Part shown: piece after piece, positions 8,234 through 16,507 of the stretch | How the letters are laid out: each line of letters starts with the position of its first letter | Numbering within the stretch: position 1 is the first letter of the stretch | Origin: an uncultured Oxalobacteraceae bacterium | Lineage (GTDB): Bacteria > Pseudomonadota > Gammaproteobacteria > Burkholderiales > Burkholderiaceae | Assembly: GCA_946479705.1 (NCBI GenBank) | Contig: CAMLHI010000005.1 | Coordinates: 1 to 31,871 of the forward strand | Direction: 5' to 3' | Length of the DNA stretch: 31,871 nt | Translations under genes and position numbers: made by a program | The notes under the pieces: model-generated | Told to the model about the DNA's origin: nothing | The model's database searches: none | What the model saw: the letters and a program-made list of their open reading frames with translations, nothing else

Positions 8234-8630
8234 TCATGGCCGCCTCGCCAGATGCAGCAGCCATGCGGCCACAAGCGCTGCAAGACGCAACAGCGTGCGT
8301 ACCATCATCAGGGCGGCCAGGCGCGCCCGCAACCAGTGAGACCACCCCGGACTGGCCAAGTACTATGCTTCCACGAACGCCCGCCCAGCGCGGCGCGCGT
8401 ACAGAAAGCGGTCGCGAAAGGCGCGCAGAGTGTGCGCCTTTCAGCGCGGCGTCGAAAAACTGCCTGTGGCTTGCCACTCCGCGTCGCCTGGCGCTAGCCT
8501 GTTGCGAGCTGGCGCGGCGACCGTAGCGCTGTTCGAGCAGCACGCGACGTTCGCACACCCCCATCTCTGCCAAAGTACTGGCGCTCAGTGGAGGATCCGG
8601 CTGCATTGCCATGGCTTCCTCATTGCTCAT
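8234..8630 (-). pseudogene. Decayed gene of the CFI-box C-terminal type, with internal deletion, frameshift and stop
   Basis: From the ATG at 8630 the reading frame begins MSNEEAMAMQPDPPLSASTL and continues CERRVLLEQRYGRR and HRQFFDAALKGAH, a pattern I associate with small proteins that carry a C-terminal CFI box. After about 8440 the family-like sequence continues in another frame: TLRAFRDRFLYARRAGRAFVEA, an in-frame TAG (8363-8365), then YLASPGWSHWLRARLAAL and a hydrophobic tail ending in TGA at 8234. Intact relatives have a CFIAT-like box just before the ETxxLRAFRD segment; here that box is missing. The gene has therefore suffered an internal deletion with loss of frame plus a nonsense mutation. 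Its start overlaps the 3' end of the ParR-like gene, so it belonged to the same operon. Function of the family unknown to me. Confidence 0.6.
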
Positions 8631-8871
8631 CGATGGGTGATAGAAGATCAGCCAGGGCAGCACTGCGCGTGTTGTGCTCAGGTGGCTGCACGGGCGGCGG
8701 CAAGGTGGTGCTGGCCGCCGCCGGCGCGCCGCTGAGGCGCAGGCCGATGTGTGCCAACGTACGCAGGCGGTTCAGCCGCTTGCGGCCCTTGGGCAAGGCC
8801 GCCAGTTCGTCGTACAGCGCGCTGTCCTCGTCGCGCGCCAGCTCTAGGCTCATGCGCAGTACCTCGCTCAT
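8620..8871 (-). CDS. Small ParR/StbB-like partition partner of the PRTRC D actin
   Basis: An 83-residue protein whose ATG (8871) overlaps the stop of the PRTRC D gene as ATGA. It begins MSEVLRMSLELARDEDSA and contains a basic helix GRKRLNRLRTLAHIGLRLSG, then a Pro/Ala-rich tail. In ParM-type plasmid segregation systems the filament-forming actin is followed by a small DNA-binding adaptor (ParR or StbB) that joins filament to centromere. The position directly behind the actin gene, the size and the basic helical character fit that role. The assignment rests on context and general features rather than a diagnostic motif. Confidence 0.6.
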   Translation of the reverse strand: MSEVLRMSLELARDEDSALYDELAALPKGRKRLNRLRTLAHIGLRLSGAPAAASTTLPPPVQPPEHNTRSAALADLLSPIDEQ

Positions 8872-9893
8872 GGGGAGCTCCCCGCCTGCGCCATCCCGGT
8901 GCGGGCCAGCTCGACCCCCGCCATCTGGAATCCCAGCACGTTGGCGAACACGGCATCCTTGGACAGTTCGATGCGGTGACGCGGAAAGGCGCGCTTGATG
9001 GCCGGGCTGAAAAAAAAGCTGGCGCCGCCGACAACGATGATGTTGGCGATATCGGCCGCGTCGCCCACGTAGTGCAGCATTTCGGCCACTGCTTGGTCGC
9101 ACACGGTGCGCGCCAGCGGCAAGTGGCGCGCCACCGAATACTCCTTTTGGTAGACCGTCAACGGAGCTTTCTCGCGCAGGGCCCGGTCGATCGCGTCGTA
9201 GTCGCGGTAATTGGCCCCGGTGCTCGCACTGATGCCCTCGGCGATGCGCTGCAGCACATTGAACATGCCGCGGTCGACCGAGTTCGAGCGCTTGCCGATG
9301 GTACACATGCCATCCGTCACGAGCCAGTCGAACGTGCGGTGGCCCGCGTCGATGATCAGGTTGCGCTGCTTGCGCAGCTCGGCCAGCCGATCCTGCTGCA
9401 TGCCAAGCTGCATCAGCGCCCCTTGAGGCTGGGCCAGCACCAACACCTTGCGTACGTCCACGCTGCGCTTGCCGCCCACCTTGTGCACCCCCGTCAGCGA
9501 CTTCTCGAGTGCCGCCACCACCTTGCGCTGCTTGAAGGTCGCCACCGGCAAGCCCACCACTAGCAGGTCGATCGCTTCCTGTTGCATGTGGTGTAGCGCG
9601 CCCAGGGTGAGCGCGAGGTATTCGGGGGTGGCCGCGTAGCCGTCGTGCTGTAGCATCTGGGCGCTGAACACGTCAGCAGACAGGTGTACGTCCGGCCCGA
9701 CCTCGTAGAACAGGTTCTCCAACGGGATGAAGATGGTCTTGCGTCGGCCGCCGTGCTGCTCGGCGGCGACACCCGATTCGCACGGGTAGGCCATGGCCGG
9801 GAACAGCGCGCAGCGCCATTCGGCACCCTCGCCGCGGGCGATATATTTGACATTGCGACGGCCGGTATCGACGGCCCTGACGATGGGATGCAC
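8868..9893 (-). CDS. PRTRC system protein D, ParM/StbA-like actin for plasmid segregation
   Basis: Actin-superfamily ATPase, likely the filament former of plasmid partition. All nucleotide-binding motifs are visible. The phosphate-1 motif VDTGRRNVKY is near the N-terminus, phosphate-2 is LIIDAGHRTFDWLV mid-protein, and the adenosine motif IIVVGGASFFFSPAIKRAF is near the end. The frame is open far upstream, but a GTG at 9893 is chosen because GGAG stands five bases before it and the protein then starts VHPIVRAVDTG, just ahead of the first motif. That gives 341 residues, normal for this family. The gene stands about 6.6 kb from the remaining PRTRC operon and on the same strand. It is coupled to the ParR-like gene, and a palindrome 61 bases upstream may be an autoregulatory site. 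Confidence 0.88.
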   Translation of the reverse strand: MHPIVRAVDTGRRNVKYIARGEGAEWRCALFPAMAYPCESGVAAEQHGGRRKTIFIPLENLFYEVGPDVHLSADVFSAQMLQHDGYAATPEYLALTLGALHHMQQEAIDLLVVGLPVATFKQRKVVAALEKSLTGVHKVGGKRSVDVRKVLVLAQPQGALMQLGMQQDRLAELRKQRNLIIDAGHRTFDWLVTDGMCTIGKRSNSVDRGMFNVLQRIAEGISASTGANYRDYDAIDRALREKAPLTVYQKEYSVARHLPLARTVCDQAVAEMLHYVGDAADIANIIVVGGASFFFSPAIKRAFPRHRIELSKDAVFANVLGFQMAGVELARTGMAQAGSSP

Positions 9894-9953
9894 GTTAGCT
9901 CCAGGCTGGTTGACTGAACTGAAAAGGTAGTCCCGCACGGCCGTATGCACTAG

Positions 9954-9967
9954 TCGGATAAATCCGA
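9954..9967. promoter_or_regulatory. Palindrome upstream of the PRTRC D gene
   Basis: TCGGAT and ATCCGA flank two bases (14 bp in all). It lies 61 bases upstream of the segregation actin gene, where an operator or partition site would be expected. No binding evidence beyond symmetry and position. Confidence 0.3.
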
Positions 9968-10182
9968 TTTGGGCCAGCAGGCAAGCCGATTCTTGTCCTT
10001 CACCCGCGCCTCGGCGCGCCTGCACCCGTTCCCGCGCGCGGGTGGCGGTGCGAGCACCTGCCGCCCTGCGGGCTCGCACCCGCGCCGCAGCCGCGCCATG
10101 GCGCGTATGACGCAGCTGCGTAGGCAAGCGTCGCCGGGCGGTTTGAAAAACAGAGGAAGGCTACTTTCGCGCCAGTCATAGG

Positions 10183-10219
10183 AGCGCGCGCGCAACCGCG
10201 CGCTTTAATATTTTAATTG
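10183..10219. other. GC-rich hairpin next to an AT-rich patch
   Basis: AGCGCGCG (10183-10190) and CGCGCGCT (10197-10204) can pair over a six-base loop, followed by TTAATATTTTAATTG. Read on the plus strand this resembles a weak intrinsic terminator. The AT-rich patch could equally be a melting region. It separates the segregation genes from the promoter at 10256. Confidence 0.35.
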
Positions 10220-10255
10220 ACGCAAATTGAACATTTTTCGCCCTGCGCAAGACGC

Positions 10256-10284
10256 TTGACAGAACCGGGCGGATTTTCTACAGT
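10256..10284 (+). promoter_or_regulatory. Near-consensus sigma-70 promoter before a non-coding stretch
   Basis: TTGACA (10256-10261), 17 bases, then TACAGT (10279-10284). This is the best promoter-like sequence seen in the window. It faces about 0.8 kb without a convincing gene and then the tyrosine recombinase. Confidence 0.55.
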
Positions 10285-11098
10285 TGGCACGTTGTCAGGG
10301 GCCACCGCCCTCGGGACATCGGTTCCCCCTAGGTGGCGTGGCGCACGGCGAAGCCGATGCCCCTCGCGGTCGTTACCCGCAGGCCACAGGCCAAAGAAAT
10401 ATTCCCCGCGCTTTTGTTGTTCCGGCCGCCGTGCGCCGCCGGTTGGCTTCGCGTCGCCGTCAGGCGATACGACCCGTTCGCGTTCCCCGCCGAGGGCACC
10501 GCGACGCTCCCCCGTTCGCTCGCCTGCGCATGCGTTGTTTCGCTGCGCACGCCATGCGTGCACCCCAGGCCGCTGCTCCACGCAGCCAGCAGGTACGTCC
10601 TGCCTTCATGTTGTTCCCCGCCGCCCAGCGCGGCGAAGCGCCGCGCACGGTTTGGCCCGCGCGTCGGCACGATCTGTTTCACGCTTACCCCTCGCGCGGT
10701 CGCGCGGCCCGATCCGGGCTGCGCGAGCCTGCGGCGGCGCCATCGCTGGCGCTCCGCAGCCTGTGCGCGTGATCGTCGGCGGCCCGGTGGTAGGGCCGAC
10801 GGATAGCGACGAGGCGGCGTGCGCCTTTGTAATACTTCCGATCCTGCTACGGCAGGAGAAACGCGTCCCGCGCGGTTCCCCGTGGGCCTTGGTTAACCAC
10901 CTGCCCGCGCGTCTTACCCATTTTTACGCTACCAGGCCGCCCGCGGCCGATCAGCTATCTTCCCCGGCGCGCCTTGGACGCACGCACCGGGCGCTGTCGT
11001 ACCGTCCCGCAACGCCTGTGGCCGCAGGTGTGGCGCGCCAACAGGCCGTGGTTCTGCCGCAGCAGCGGCAGGCCGATTCGATTATCGGGAGGGCCCTA
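10285..11098 (+). other. Long GC-rich stretch without a convincing gene; possible structured leader or ncRNA
   Basis: Open frames here translate to Arg/Pro/Ala-rich, motif-free sequence and do not look like proteins on either strand. Several hairpins are visible: GCCACC (10301) with GGTGGC (10332), a long arm near 10770-10803 pairing CGTCGG with CCGACG, and CTGCCGC (11054-11060) with GCGGCAG (11065-11071) over AGCA. A near-consensus promoter immediately upstream points into it. It could be a structured RNA, a long 5' leader of the recombinase gene, or a plasmid functional site such as an origin. I cannot choose among these from sequence alone. Confidence 0.35.
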
Positions 11099-11106
11099 AT
11101 GAATGC

Positions 11107-12237
11107 ATGTCTGCACAGGCGCCGGCTATGAGCCGAGCATCGAACTGGAAGGCCGAGCTGGCGGCTATTCTCCAGCGCAACAACGGCCAGCATGCGCACG
11201 GCCACAAGGTGGTGTCGGAGCGCACTCGCGCCGCACGCGCCTGCGGTCTGTTCCTGTGCTTTCAGCGGCTGCGCCAGCTGGGCTATGAAATTGCCCCGGC
11301 GCGCCTGGGCAACCGCCATGTACAGGCGCTGGTGCGCTACTGGCTGGCCGATCCGGCCGACGCGCCGCAACTGCATACGCGCGGGCTGTGGCGGGGACAA
11401 CCCTATTCGGCTGCCTACATACAGCTGCAGTTATCGTTTCTGCGGGTGTTTTGTGGCTGGATCGGCAAGCCAGGCATGATCGGGCCGACCCGCCAGTACA
11501 TCACTGATCCGGCGCTGGGCACGCGACGTTTGGCCGCCACGCGCGAACGCGCCTGGGACGCGCATGGGGTCGATGTCGATGCAGTGCTGGCCCGGGTGGC
11601 CACGCGCAATCCCTACGTTGGCATCCAGCTGGCGTTGGTGATGGCGTTCGGCATGCGGCGCAAGGAAGCTGTTATGTTCTGTCCGGCGGCGGCCGAGGTG
11701 CCGGCCGCCAACCTGTTTGCCGAGCACCAAAACGAGCGCTATCTGATGTTCGTGCGGGTCAAGCGCGGCACCAAGGGCGGCCGGCTGCGCTTTACGGCGG
11801 TGCGCAACGCCGTCCAGCAGCAGGTGCTCGAGCGCGCGCGCGCGCTGGCCGGGCCCGCTGGCCATGTTGGCACCCCTGGCCTGAGCCTGAAGCAGTCGCT
11901 GGCCCTGTTCTCCAACACCATGCGCGCCGTAGGGGTGACTCGGGCGCAGTTGGGCGTGACCCTGCATGGCTTGCGCCACCAGTTCGCCTGCGACCTTTAT
12001 GTTGAGCTGACCGGGTACGCACCGCCGCTGCGGGCGGCCGAGCGCCCCGACCCGGCGTTGCTTGCTCTGGCATACCGCGATATCGCGCGCCAGCTGGGTC
12101 ATAACCGTAGCGCGGTGTCCGCCGCCTACCTCGGCTCTCCTCGCGCCGGCCAGGTGCCTGCGTCGACGGCGCTACTGGACGGCGAGTACTGCGGTGCCGC
12201 CGCGCCGCAAGCGCCCTCGGGCAAACCGCCGCGTTAG
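11107..12237 (+). CDS. Tyrosine recombinase / integrase-domain protein
   Basis: Site-specific DNA recombinase of the phage-integrase superfamily, 376 residues from the ATG at 11107. The catalytic set can be read in order: the first arginine in MAFGMRRKEAVMF, a lysine-containing basic strand VRVKRGTKGG, HxxR in LHGLRHQFACD, a histidine in RQLGHNRSAVS and the nucleophilic tyrosine in SAAYLG. An N-terminal SAM-like domain (about residues 15-130) precedes it. An ATG at 11099 opens a ten-codon frame whose TGA overlaps a second in-frame start at 11128 (ATGAGC). Translation could therefore begin at 11128 with a short coupled leader peptide; GGGAGGG lies before 11099. Such recombinases are common on large betaproteobacterial plasmids, where they may resolve multimers. 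No attachment site was identified. Confidence 0.88.
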   Translation: MSAQAPAMSRASNWKAELAAILQRNNGQHAHGHKVVSERTRAARACGLFLCFQRLRQLGYEIAPARLGNRHVQALVRYWLADPADAPQLHTRGLWRGQPYSAAYIQLQLSFLRVFCGWIGKPGMIGPTRQYITDPALGTRRLAATRERAWDAHGVDVDAVLARVATRNPYVGIQLALVMAFGMRRKEAVMFCPAAAEVPAANLFAEHQNERYLMFVRVKRGTKGGRLRFTAVRNAVQQQVLERARALAGPAGHVGTPGLSLKQSLALFSNTMRAVGVTRAQLGVTLHGLRHQFACDLYVELTGYAPPLRAAERPDPALLALAYRDIARQLGHNRSAVSAAYLGSPRAGQVPASTALLDGEYCGAAAPQAPSGKPPR

Positions 12238-12414
12238 CAAAATGTGACATCACGGGTGGAGTACCGGGCCGCCCGATGCGCAGCGGACGACCGGCAGTAG
12301 AGATGGAACTGGGATGCCAAGGTGGCGATACCTGGCAGGACCAGCCGCGGCGCTCATCCGGCCGGTCGGCTTAATGGCGGGCTGCAGCGTTGGCCAGCGG
12401 GCCCGACCGGCGGC

Positions 12415-12744
12415 TCACTTCGCCGGCATATTGATGGTGTTACGGGTGAACCCGGTATACATGCAGGACCACACGCCCGCCCTGGCGTCGCGGATCACCA
12501 CTGCGCGGTTGAAATCGCAGAGCGCCAAGGCGATGCGCATGTTGATAAACTGAGAGAAAAGAAGAATGTCGCCGCGGCGGCACTCGCGCAGTACGTCTGG
12601 CAAACCTTCGAAGTCTTGGCTGGGCGGAGCGACATAGCAGATCTTTTCTTGGCCGGCCACATTGCTGCCCGGTTCCTGGGCTGCCGCCGCACCGGCGGCC
12701 ACGCAGGCCAGCAGCGCCACGGCCGTTAGGCGAGTCCTTTTCAT
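12415..12744 (-). CDS. Small secreted protein of unknown function
   Basis: 109 residues with a clear Sec signal peptide: basic MKRTR start, hydrophobic core LTAVALLACVAAGAAAA, and a likely cleavage after AAAAQ or nearby. The mature part is about 88 residues with four cysteines, in KICYVAP, LRECRRGD, LALCDFN and WSCMYTG, which could form two disulfides in the periplasm. GGAG eight bases before the ATG supports the start at 12744. The gene converges with the recombinase gene and lies downstream of the nrdB remains on the same strand, 165 bases away, as its own unit. I do not recognise the family. Confidence 0.72.
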   Translation of the reverse strand: MKRTRLTAVALLACVAAGAAAAQEPGSNVAGQEKICYVAPPSQDFEGLPDVLRECRRGDILLFSQFINMRIALALCDFNRAVVIRDARAGVWSCMYTGFTRNTINMPAK

Positions 12745-12909
12745 GATTTCTCCAAAACGTTATTCTCCGGTGCGCGAGGAACTTGACCGGCCACCAGTCC
12801 CGGGGTCACCGCTTTGCCGGTTGTCACCACAGGTGATCATAGAAAGAAAAGCAACAGACGCCACTATAGGAAAGTGGGTCCTGGCGGCCTTGTGCGTGAT
12901 CAATCGTGC

Positions 12910-13749
12910 CTAATCCCACTGCAGCCCACCACTGTTGTATTCGGTCACGCGGGTTTCGAAAAAATTGCGTTCCTTCTTCAGTTCGATCGCTTCGGCCATC
13001 CAGGGGAACGGATTCGGTTCCTCGGCATATAGCACTCCGATGCCGATCTGCTGGGCGCGACGGTTGGCCATGAAGCGCAGGAATGCCTGAAAGCTGGCCG
13101 CGTTCAGGCCAAGCACACCGCGCGGCATCGTGTCGGTGGCATAGGCATACTCAAGCTGAACGGCGCGGTGAAACAGCGTGCGGATTTCGCGCACGAAGTC
13201 GGCATTCCACAGGTGCGGGTTTTCCTGCTTGATCGTGTTGACCAGATCGATGCCGAAGTTGCAGTGCATCGATTCGTCGCGCAGGATGTACTGGTACTGC
13301 TCGGCTGCACCGGTCATCTTATTCTGCCGGCCCAGCGCCAAGATCTGGGTGAAGCCAACGTAGAAGAACAGCCCTTCCATCAGGCAGGCGAAGACGATCA
13401 GCGACTTGAGCAGCGTGCGGTCCGCCTCCTCCGTTCCGGTGGCAAACTGCGGGTCCGTCAGCACGTTAATGAACGGAATGAGGAATTGGTCCTTATCGCG
13501 GATCGACCTGACTTCGTTGTAGGCGTTGAATATCTCGCCTTCGTCCAGTCCAAGCGACTCGACAATGTACTGGTAAGCGTGAGTATGGATGGCTTCCTCG
13601 AAGGCTTGTCGCAGCAGGTACTGGCGGCATTCCGGCGCCGTGATGTGGCGGTAGGTGCCGAGCACAATGTTATTGGCGGCCAGCGAGTCTGCAGTGACGA
13701 AAAAGCCTAGGTTGCGCTTAACGATCAGGCGCTCGTCGTCGGTCAGCCC
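12910..13749 (-). pseudogene. nrdB: 3' part of nrdB, class Ia ribonucleotide reductase beta subunit, split by an IS
   Basis: The beta subunit holds the diiron-tyrosyl radical needed to make deoxyribonucleotides. After in-silico joining to the 5' part (15102-15349) the protein is 359 residues. Every expected active-site residue is present: D101 in [11 protein letters not shown]132 and H135 with radical tyrosine Y139 in [11 protein letters not shown]205 in CLMEGLFF, and E239 and H242 in RDESMHCN. The spacings (31, 3, 4, 34, 3) equal those of the E. coli enzyme. The C-terminus [10 protein letters not shown] is the tail that contacts the alpha subunit. This half has no natural start; the ATG at 13665 would give a fragment lacking the first iron ligand. 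No nrdA is in the window. Carriage on a plasmid-like replicon suggests a second copy. Confidence 0.9.
13742..13749. repeat. 8-bp target-site duplication, left copy
   Basis: GTCAGCCC directly abuts the left end of the insertion sequence. The identical octamer lies at 15102-15109. Eight bases is the usual duplication for IS256-family elements. Confidence 0.9.
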
Positions 13750-15101
13750 GGGGGTGTACCAGATTCTGTGTAAACGGGTTTTCGTTTAAGCCTGCGACAC
13801 CCGGTCTCCAAACTGGATGGCGAAGCGGTTTAGCGCTGCTTTCCAGTCCCGTATCGGCATCGTCCACTTCTTGCTGATGTTGTTCAGTGCGAGGTAAAAC
13901 AGCTTGCTGACGGCTTCATCGGTCGGGAAGGAACTGCGGGCCTTGGTGACCTTTCGCAGGCTCATGTTAATCGATTCAATCGCGTTGGTGGTGTAAATCA
14001 CCTTGCGGATTTCTGGCGGGTAGTCGAAGAACGGTATGACACGGGCCCAGTTGCGGCGCCATGACTGGCTTATTGGTTTATACTGTTTATCCCATTTACC
14101 TTCAAATTCTCCAAGCCTGAGCTCGGCCTCGTCGACGGTCGCCGCGCTGTAGATCAGCTTCAGATCGGCGGCGACTTCCCTCTGCATTTTCCAGGGCACG
14201 AAGTTCAGGCTGTTGCGCACCATGTGGACAATGCACAGTTGTACAGCGGCCTGCGGGTATACCGTCTCGATGGCGTCCGGGAAGCCTTTCAGGCCGTCCA
14301 CGCATGCAATGAAGATGTCCTGCACGCCGCGGGTTTTGATCTCGGTGACGACCTGCAACCAGAACTTGGCCCCTTCGGTTTGAGCGATCCACAGGCCCAG
14401 TACCTCCTTGTGGCCTTCCATGTTGACGCCGATGGCCAGATAGACCGCCTTGGTGCGCACCGCGCCGCTGTCGCGCACCTTGACGTGGATGCAATCGAGA
14501 TACAGGATCGGGTACACGGCGTCGAGCGGGCGGGCCTGCCAGAGCTTCACATCCTCGCTGACGGCGTCGGTGACGCTGGAGATGAGCGTCGGCGACACCT
14601 CAGTGCCGTATATCTCCTCCAGGTGGCTCTGGATCTCCCGCACGCTCAGGCCGCGCGCGTAGAGCGAGATAATTTTGTCGTCGAAGCCAGTCCAGCGGGT
14701 CTGGTGCTTGACCACGATCTGCGGTTCGAACGTGCCTTGGCGGTCACGAGGAACGTCCAGCGGTAGCGCGCCGAAATCACCCTTGAGCGTCTTGGTGCTA
14801 TAGCCGTTGCGGGTATTGGCGGTGCCGTTGGTCACCTCGCCGCTCTTGTCATGGCCCAGATGGTCCGTCATCTCGACCTCCAGGGCGCGCTCCACCAGCA
14901 TTTTGGTGAGTTGCTTGAGCAGGCCGTTTTCGCCGATCAGGTCTTCGGGTTTCTGATAGTTGGCCAGGAGGCTGTCGGCCAGTTTGAGCAGTTCCGGATC
15001 GGGCTTGGCCCGCTTATTACGCTTTGCAACGGTCATTGTTTCTCCTTGATGGCGGCAGTGTCCTGCCAAATGACCGTTTACACAAAATTATTTACACCCT
15101 C
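13750..15101 (-). mobile_element. IS256-family insertion sequence, 1352 bp, inserted in nrdB
   Basis: Complete element bounded by 28-bp imperfect terminal inverted repeats. The left end starts GGGGGTGTA and the right end (complement) starts GAGGGTGTA; both end in GTGTAAACGG, with about 22 of 28 positions matching. The repeats are at 13750-13777 and 15074-15101. It carries one intact transposase gene and is flanked by an 8-bp direct repeat. The element and the nrdB gene read in the same direction. Intact ends, gene and target duplication point to a recent insertion. Confidence 0.95.
13786..15036 (-). CDS. IS256-family DDE transposase
   Basis: Cuts and rejoins DNA at the element ends. The 416-residue protein carries the full catalytic triad: D181 in ILYLDCIHVKV, D247 in IACVDGLKGF and E354 in TTNAIESIN, the last in the characteristic IS256/MuDR context. 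The N-terminal region with the helix KQLTKMLVERALEVEM and the segment NTRNGYSTKTL is also typical. The ATG at 15036 is used because AAGGAG stands directly upstream; an in-frame ATG at 15069 lacks such a site. The gene is intact and full length, so the element may be able to move. Confidence 0.96.
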   Translation of the reverse strand: MTVAKRNKRAKPDPELLKLADSLLANYQKPEDLIGENGLLKQLTKMLVERALEVEMTDHLGHDKSGEVTNGTANTRNGYSTKTLKGDFGALPLDVPRDRQGTFEPQIVVKHQTRWTGFDDKIISLYARGLSVREIQSHLEEIYGTEVSPTLISSVTDAVSEDVKLWQARPLDAVYPILYLDCIHVKVRDSGAVRTKAVYLAIGVNMEGHKEVLGLWIAQTEGAKFWLQVVTEIKTRGVQDIFIACVDGLKGFPDAIETVYPQAAVQLCIVHMVRNSLNFVPWKMQREVAADLKLIYSAATVDEAELRLGEFEGKWDKQYKPISQSWRRNWARVIPFFDYPPEIRKVIYTTNAIESINMSLRKVTKARSSFPTDEAVSKLFYLALNNISKKWTMPIRDWKAALNRFAIQFGDRVSQA

Positions 15102-15109
15102 GTCAGCCC
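15102..15109. repeat. 8-bp target-site duplication, right copy
   Basis: GTCAGCCC repeated immediately outside the right end of the insertion sequence. Deleting the element plus one copy joins the codons for NPHGLT to DDERL and restores the nrdB frame without change. Confidence 0.9.
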
Positions 15110-15349
15110 ATGCGGGTTCTTCCACAGCTCGATGTCTCGCTGCATGTTCACTTCATGCGGCATCCAGTGGTTGGCACAGCCGGCCAAATATTTGTCCCAG
15201 GCCCATTTATACTTGAACGGGACAAGCTGGTTCACGTCGGTCTTGCCGTTGATGATGCGCTTATCGTCGGCGTGCACGCGCCCAGCCGCATCTGCCTGGT
15301 GCTCAGCCTGGGCGGAAAGGTGGTTTGAATCGAGCATGGGACATTCCAT
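15102..15349 (-). pseudogene. nrdB: 5' part of nrdB, separated from the rest by the IS
   Basis: Encodes the first 83 residues of the ribonucleotide reductase beta subunit, including WKNPHGLT, which leads into the first helix of the iron-binding core. As it stands, translation runs into the insertion sequence and ends a few codons later (RV, then TAA at 15092), giving an 85-residue peptide with no iron ligand. The start at 15349 is uncertain: a second ATG at 15337 follows GGAATGTCCC. GGAGGTTAG precedes a three-codon ATG frame at 15369 that may be a leader or chance. No NrdR-box pair was recognised in the 150 bases upstream. Confidence 0.85.
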
Positions 15350-15687
15350 CGGTTAGGTTAATGGTTCATTATCTAACCTCCAGATCGCTAGCCAGTGTCC
15401 TTGTCGGGCTCATCAGCTGCGTCAGCGCAAACACATTCCGCGCGCAACGGTTTTGCTGCTCAACTGTTTTTCCTCTCATGAGGGTTGGGGGACCAGGAAG
15501 CGCAGATGTCGATCCCTTCCTAAAACGCGACTGTTTTTTCGTTGCGGCAGCGCGCACCTCGTAAACCACTCGGCACTACCTGGCTGCGCTTGCCACCTTG
15601 CTGCACCGTTCTGTCAGCACCCTTCTATACCGCCGCATGCTTGTAGCGCCAGTGAGCGGTCCACCGGGTGGGCGCGGCGCTGTCCCG

Positions 15688-16107
15688 TTAGCCGATCATG
15701 CGACGGCGCCCCCATTTGTCGGGCAATACCGTCGGTACCGTGCAGCGACGGTCCATTCCCGACGGTCTGCCTTGGGAATCGGCAAGGCGCTGCTGTTTCG
15801 GCCCACGTCCTGCCTGCGGCGGGTGCGGCACGCCCGCATACGGTCCCGGTGGTGGAGCGCAAAAATGACCGTGGGCAGGAACCGTACGCATCGCCTGGCG
15901 GACCTGCTCAAGGTACTGGCGCCGCGCGGCAAGCCGGATGGCGGCGAGGAACACGCCCACCAGCGGCACGGACCACCACCCCGGGATGCTGGCGCACAAC
16001 GCGAACAGGCCGATGAGGAGCGACGCCATGACGAACAGGACCAGGCAGGCAGACTGCCGGCCGACCCAGCGGAAGAGAGAGCGAAGCAAATGTGATAGCG
16101 GCGGCAT
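15688..16107 (-). CDS. Small inner-membrane protein, unknown function
   Basis: 139 residues. An amphipathic basic start (MPPLSHLLRSLFRWVGRQS) is followed by a long hydrophobic region, about residues 20-60, that can form two membrane helices: ACLVLFVMASLLIGLFAL and, after SIPGWW, SVPLVGVFLAAIRLA. The C-terminal half is Pro/Gly-rich and probably cytoplasmic or disordered. The first 70 residues look authentic; the tail is less protein-like and the true end could be altered by a frameshift. No strong ribosome binding site is visible. It lies upstream of nrdB on the same strand with about 340 bases between them, which hold nothing else I can identify. Confidence 0.45.
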   Translation of the reverse strand: MPPLSHLLRSLFRWVGRQSACLVLFVMASLLIGLFALCASIPGWWSVPLVGVFLAAIRLAARRQYLEQVRQAMRTVPAHGHFCAPPPGPYAGVPHPPQAGRGPKQQRLADSQGRPSGMDRRCTVPTVLPDKWGRRRMIG

Positions 16108-16507
16108 GATTAGGCACTAGTAACAAGGATAGATTTAACGGGCTGGCGCGCGGCGCTGGCGGTGCCGCCAATAATGGCGACAATGCTCGCGCCTGGCGAG
16201 TGGCACGTTAAGACCGCTCAATCGGAACACCGGAACCGAAGCTGGTCTTGCATGTCTGGAGCACTATGTAGCGCGAGGGATGGGCCGCTAGGATGCGGCT
16301 GCGGGCTCGCGGTATGCGGGGCGGATAGCGCCTGGCGGCCAAAGGGCCGGCAGGCCACGCGCATCGATTCGGAGGTGCTTAACGGTCCAGACGCGGGGCC
16401 TCTATGGGCCCACACCATCAGGACAAGGAAACGACAAAGATGGCTTGTGGCCGGCCAAAGGGCACTCAGCAGGCAACGGCTGCCGCCAACCCGGCGTGGC
16501 GGATGGA
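16108..16507. other. Intergenic stretch, nothing recognised
   Basis: Roughly 400 bases between the small membrane protein and the 195-residue hypothetical gene. Frames here translate to motif-free, shuffled-looking sequence on both strands. No terminator with a T-run was found. Confidence 0.4.

Noticed and set aside
8620..9306. A single 228-residue minus-strand protein
   Set aside because: Only its last 83 residues look like protein; the rest is an alternative frame of the PRTRC D gene. The start at 8871 overlapping the D stop is used.
9894..10127. N-terminal extension of PRTRC D to 419 residues
   Set aside because: The extra part is Arg/Ala-rich and motif-free; GTG 9893 has GGAG before it and starts just ahead of the first actin motif.
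10217..11131. A 304-residue plus-strand protein
   Set aside because: Arg/Pro/Ala/Ser-rich with no domain, no ribosome binding site; typical chance frame in GC-rich DNA.
12824..12836. TCACC-aca-GGTGA palindrome upstream of the secreted protein gene as an operator
   Set aside because: Only five base pairs per arm and no regulator or promoter alignment; expected by chance at this length.
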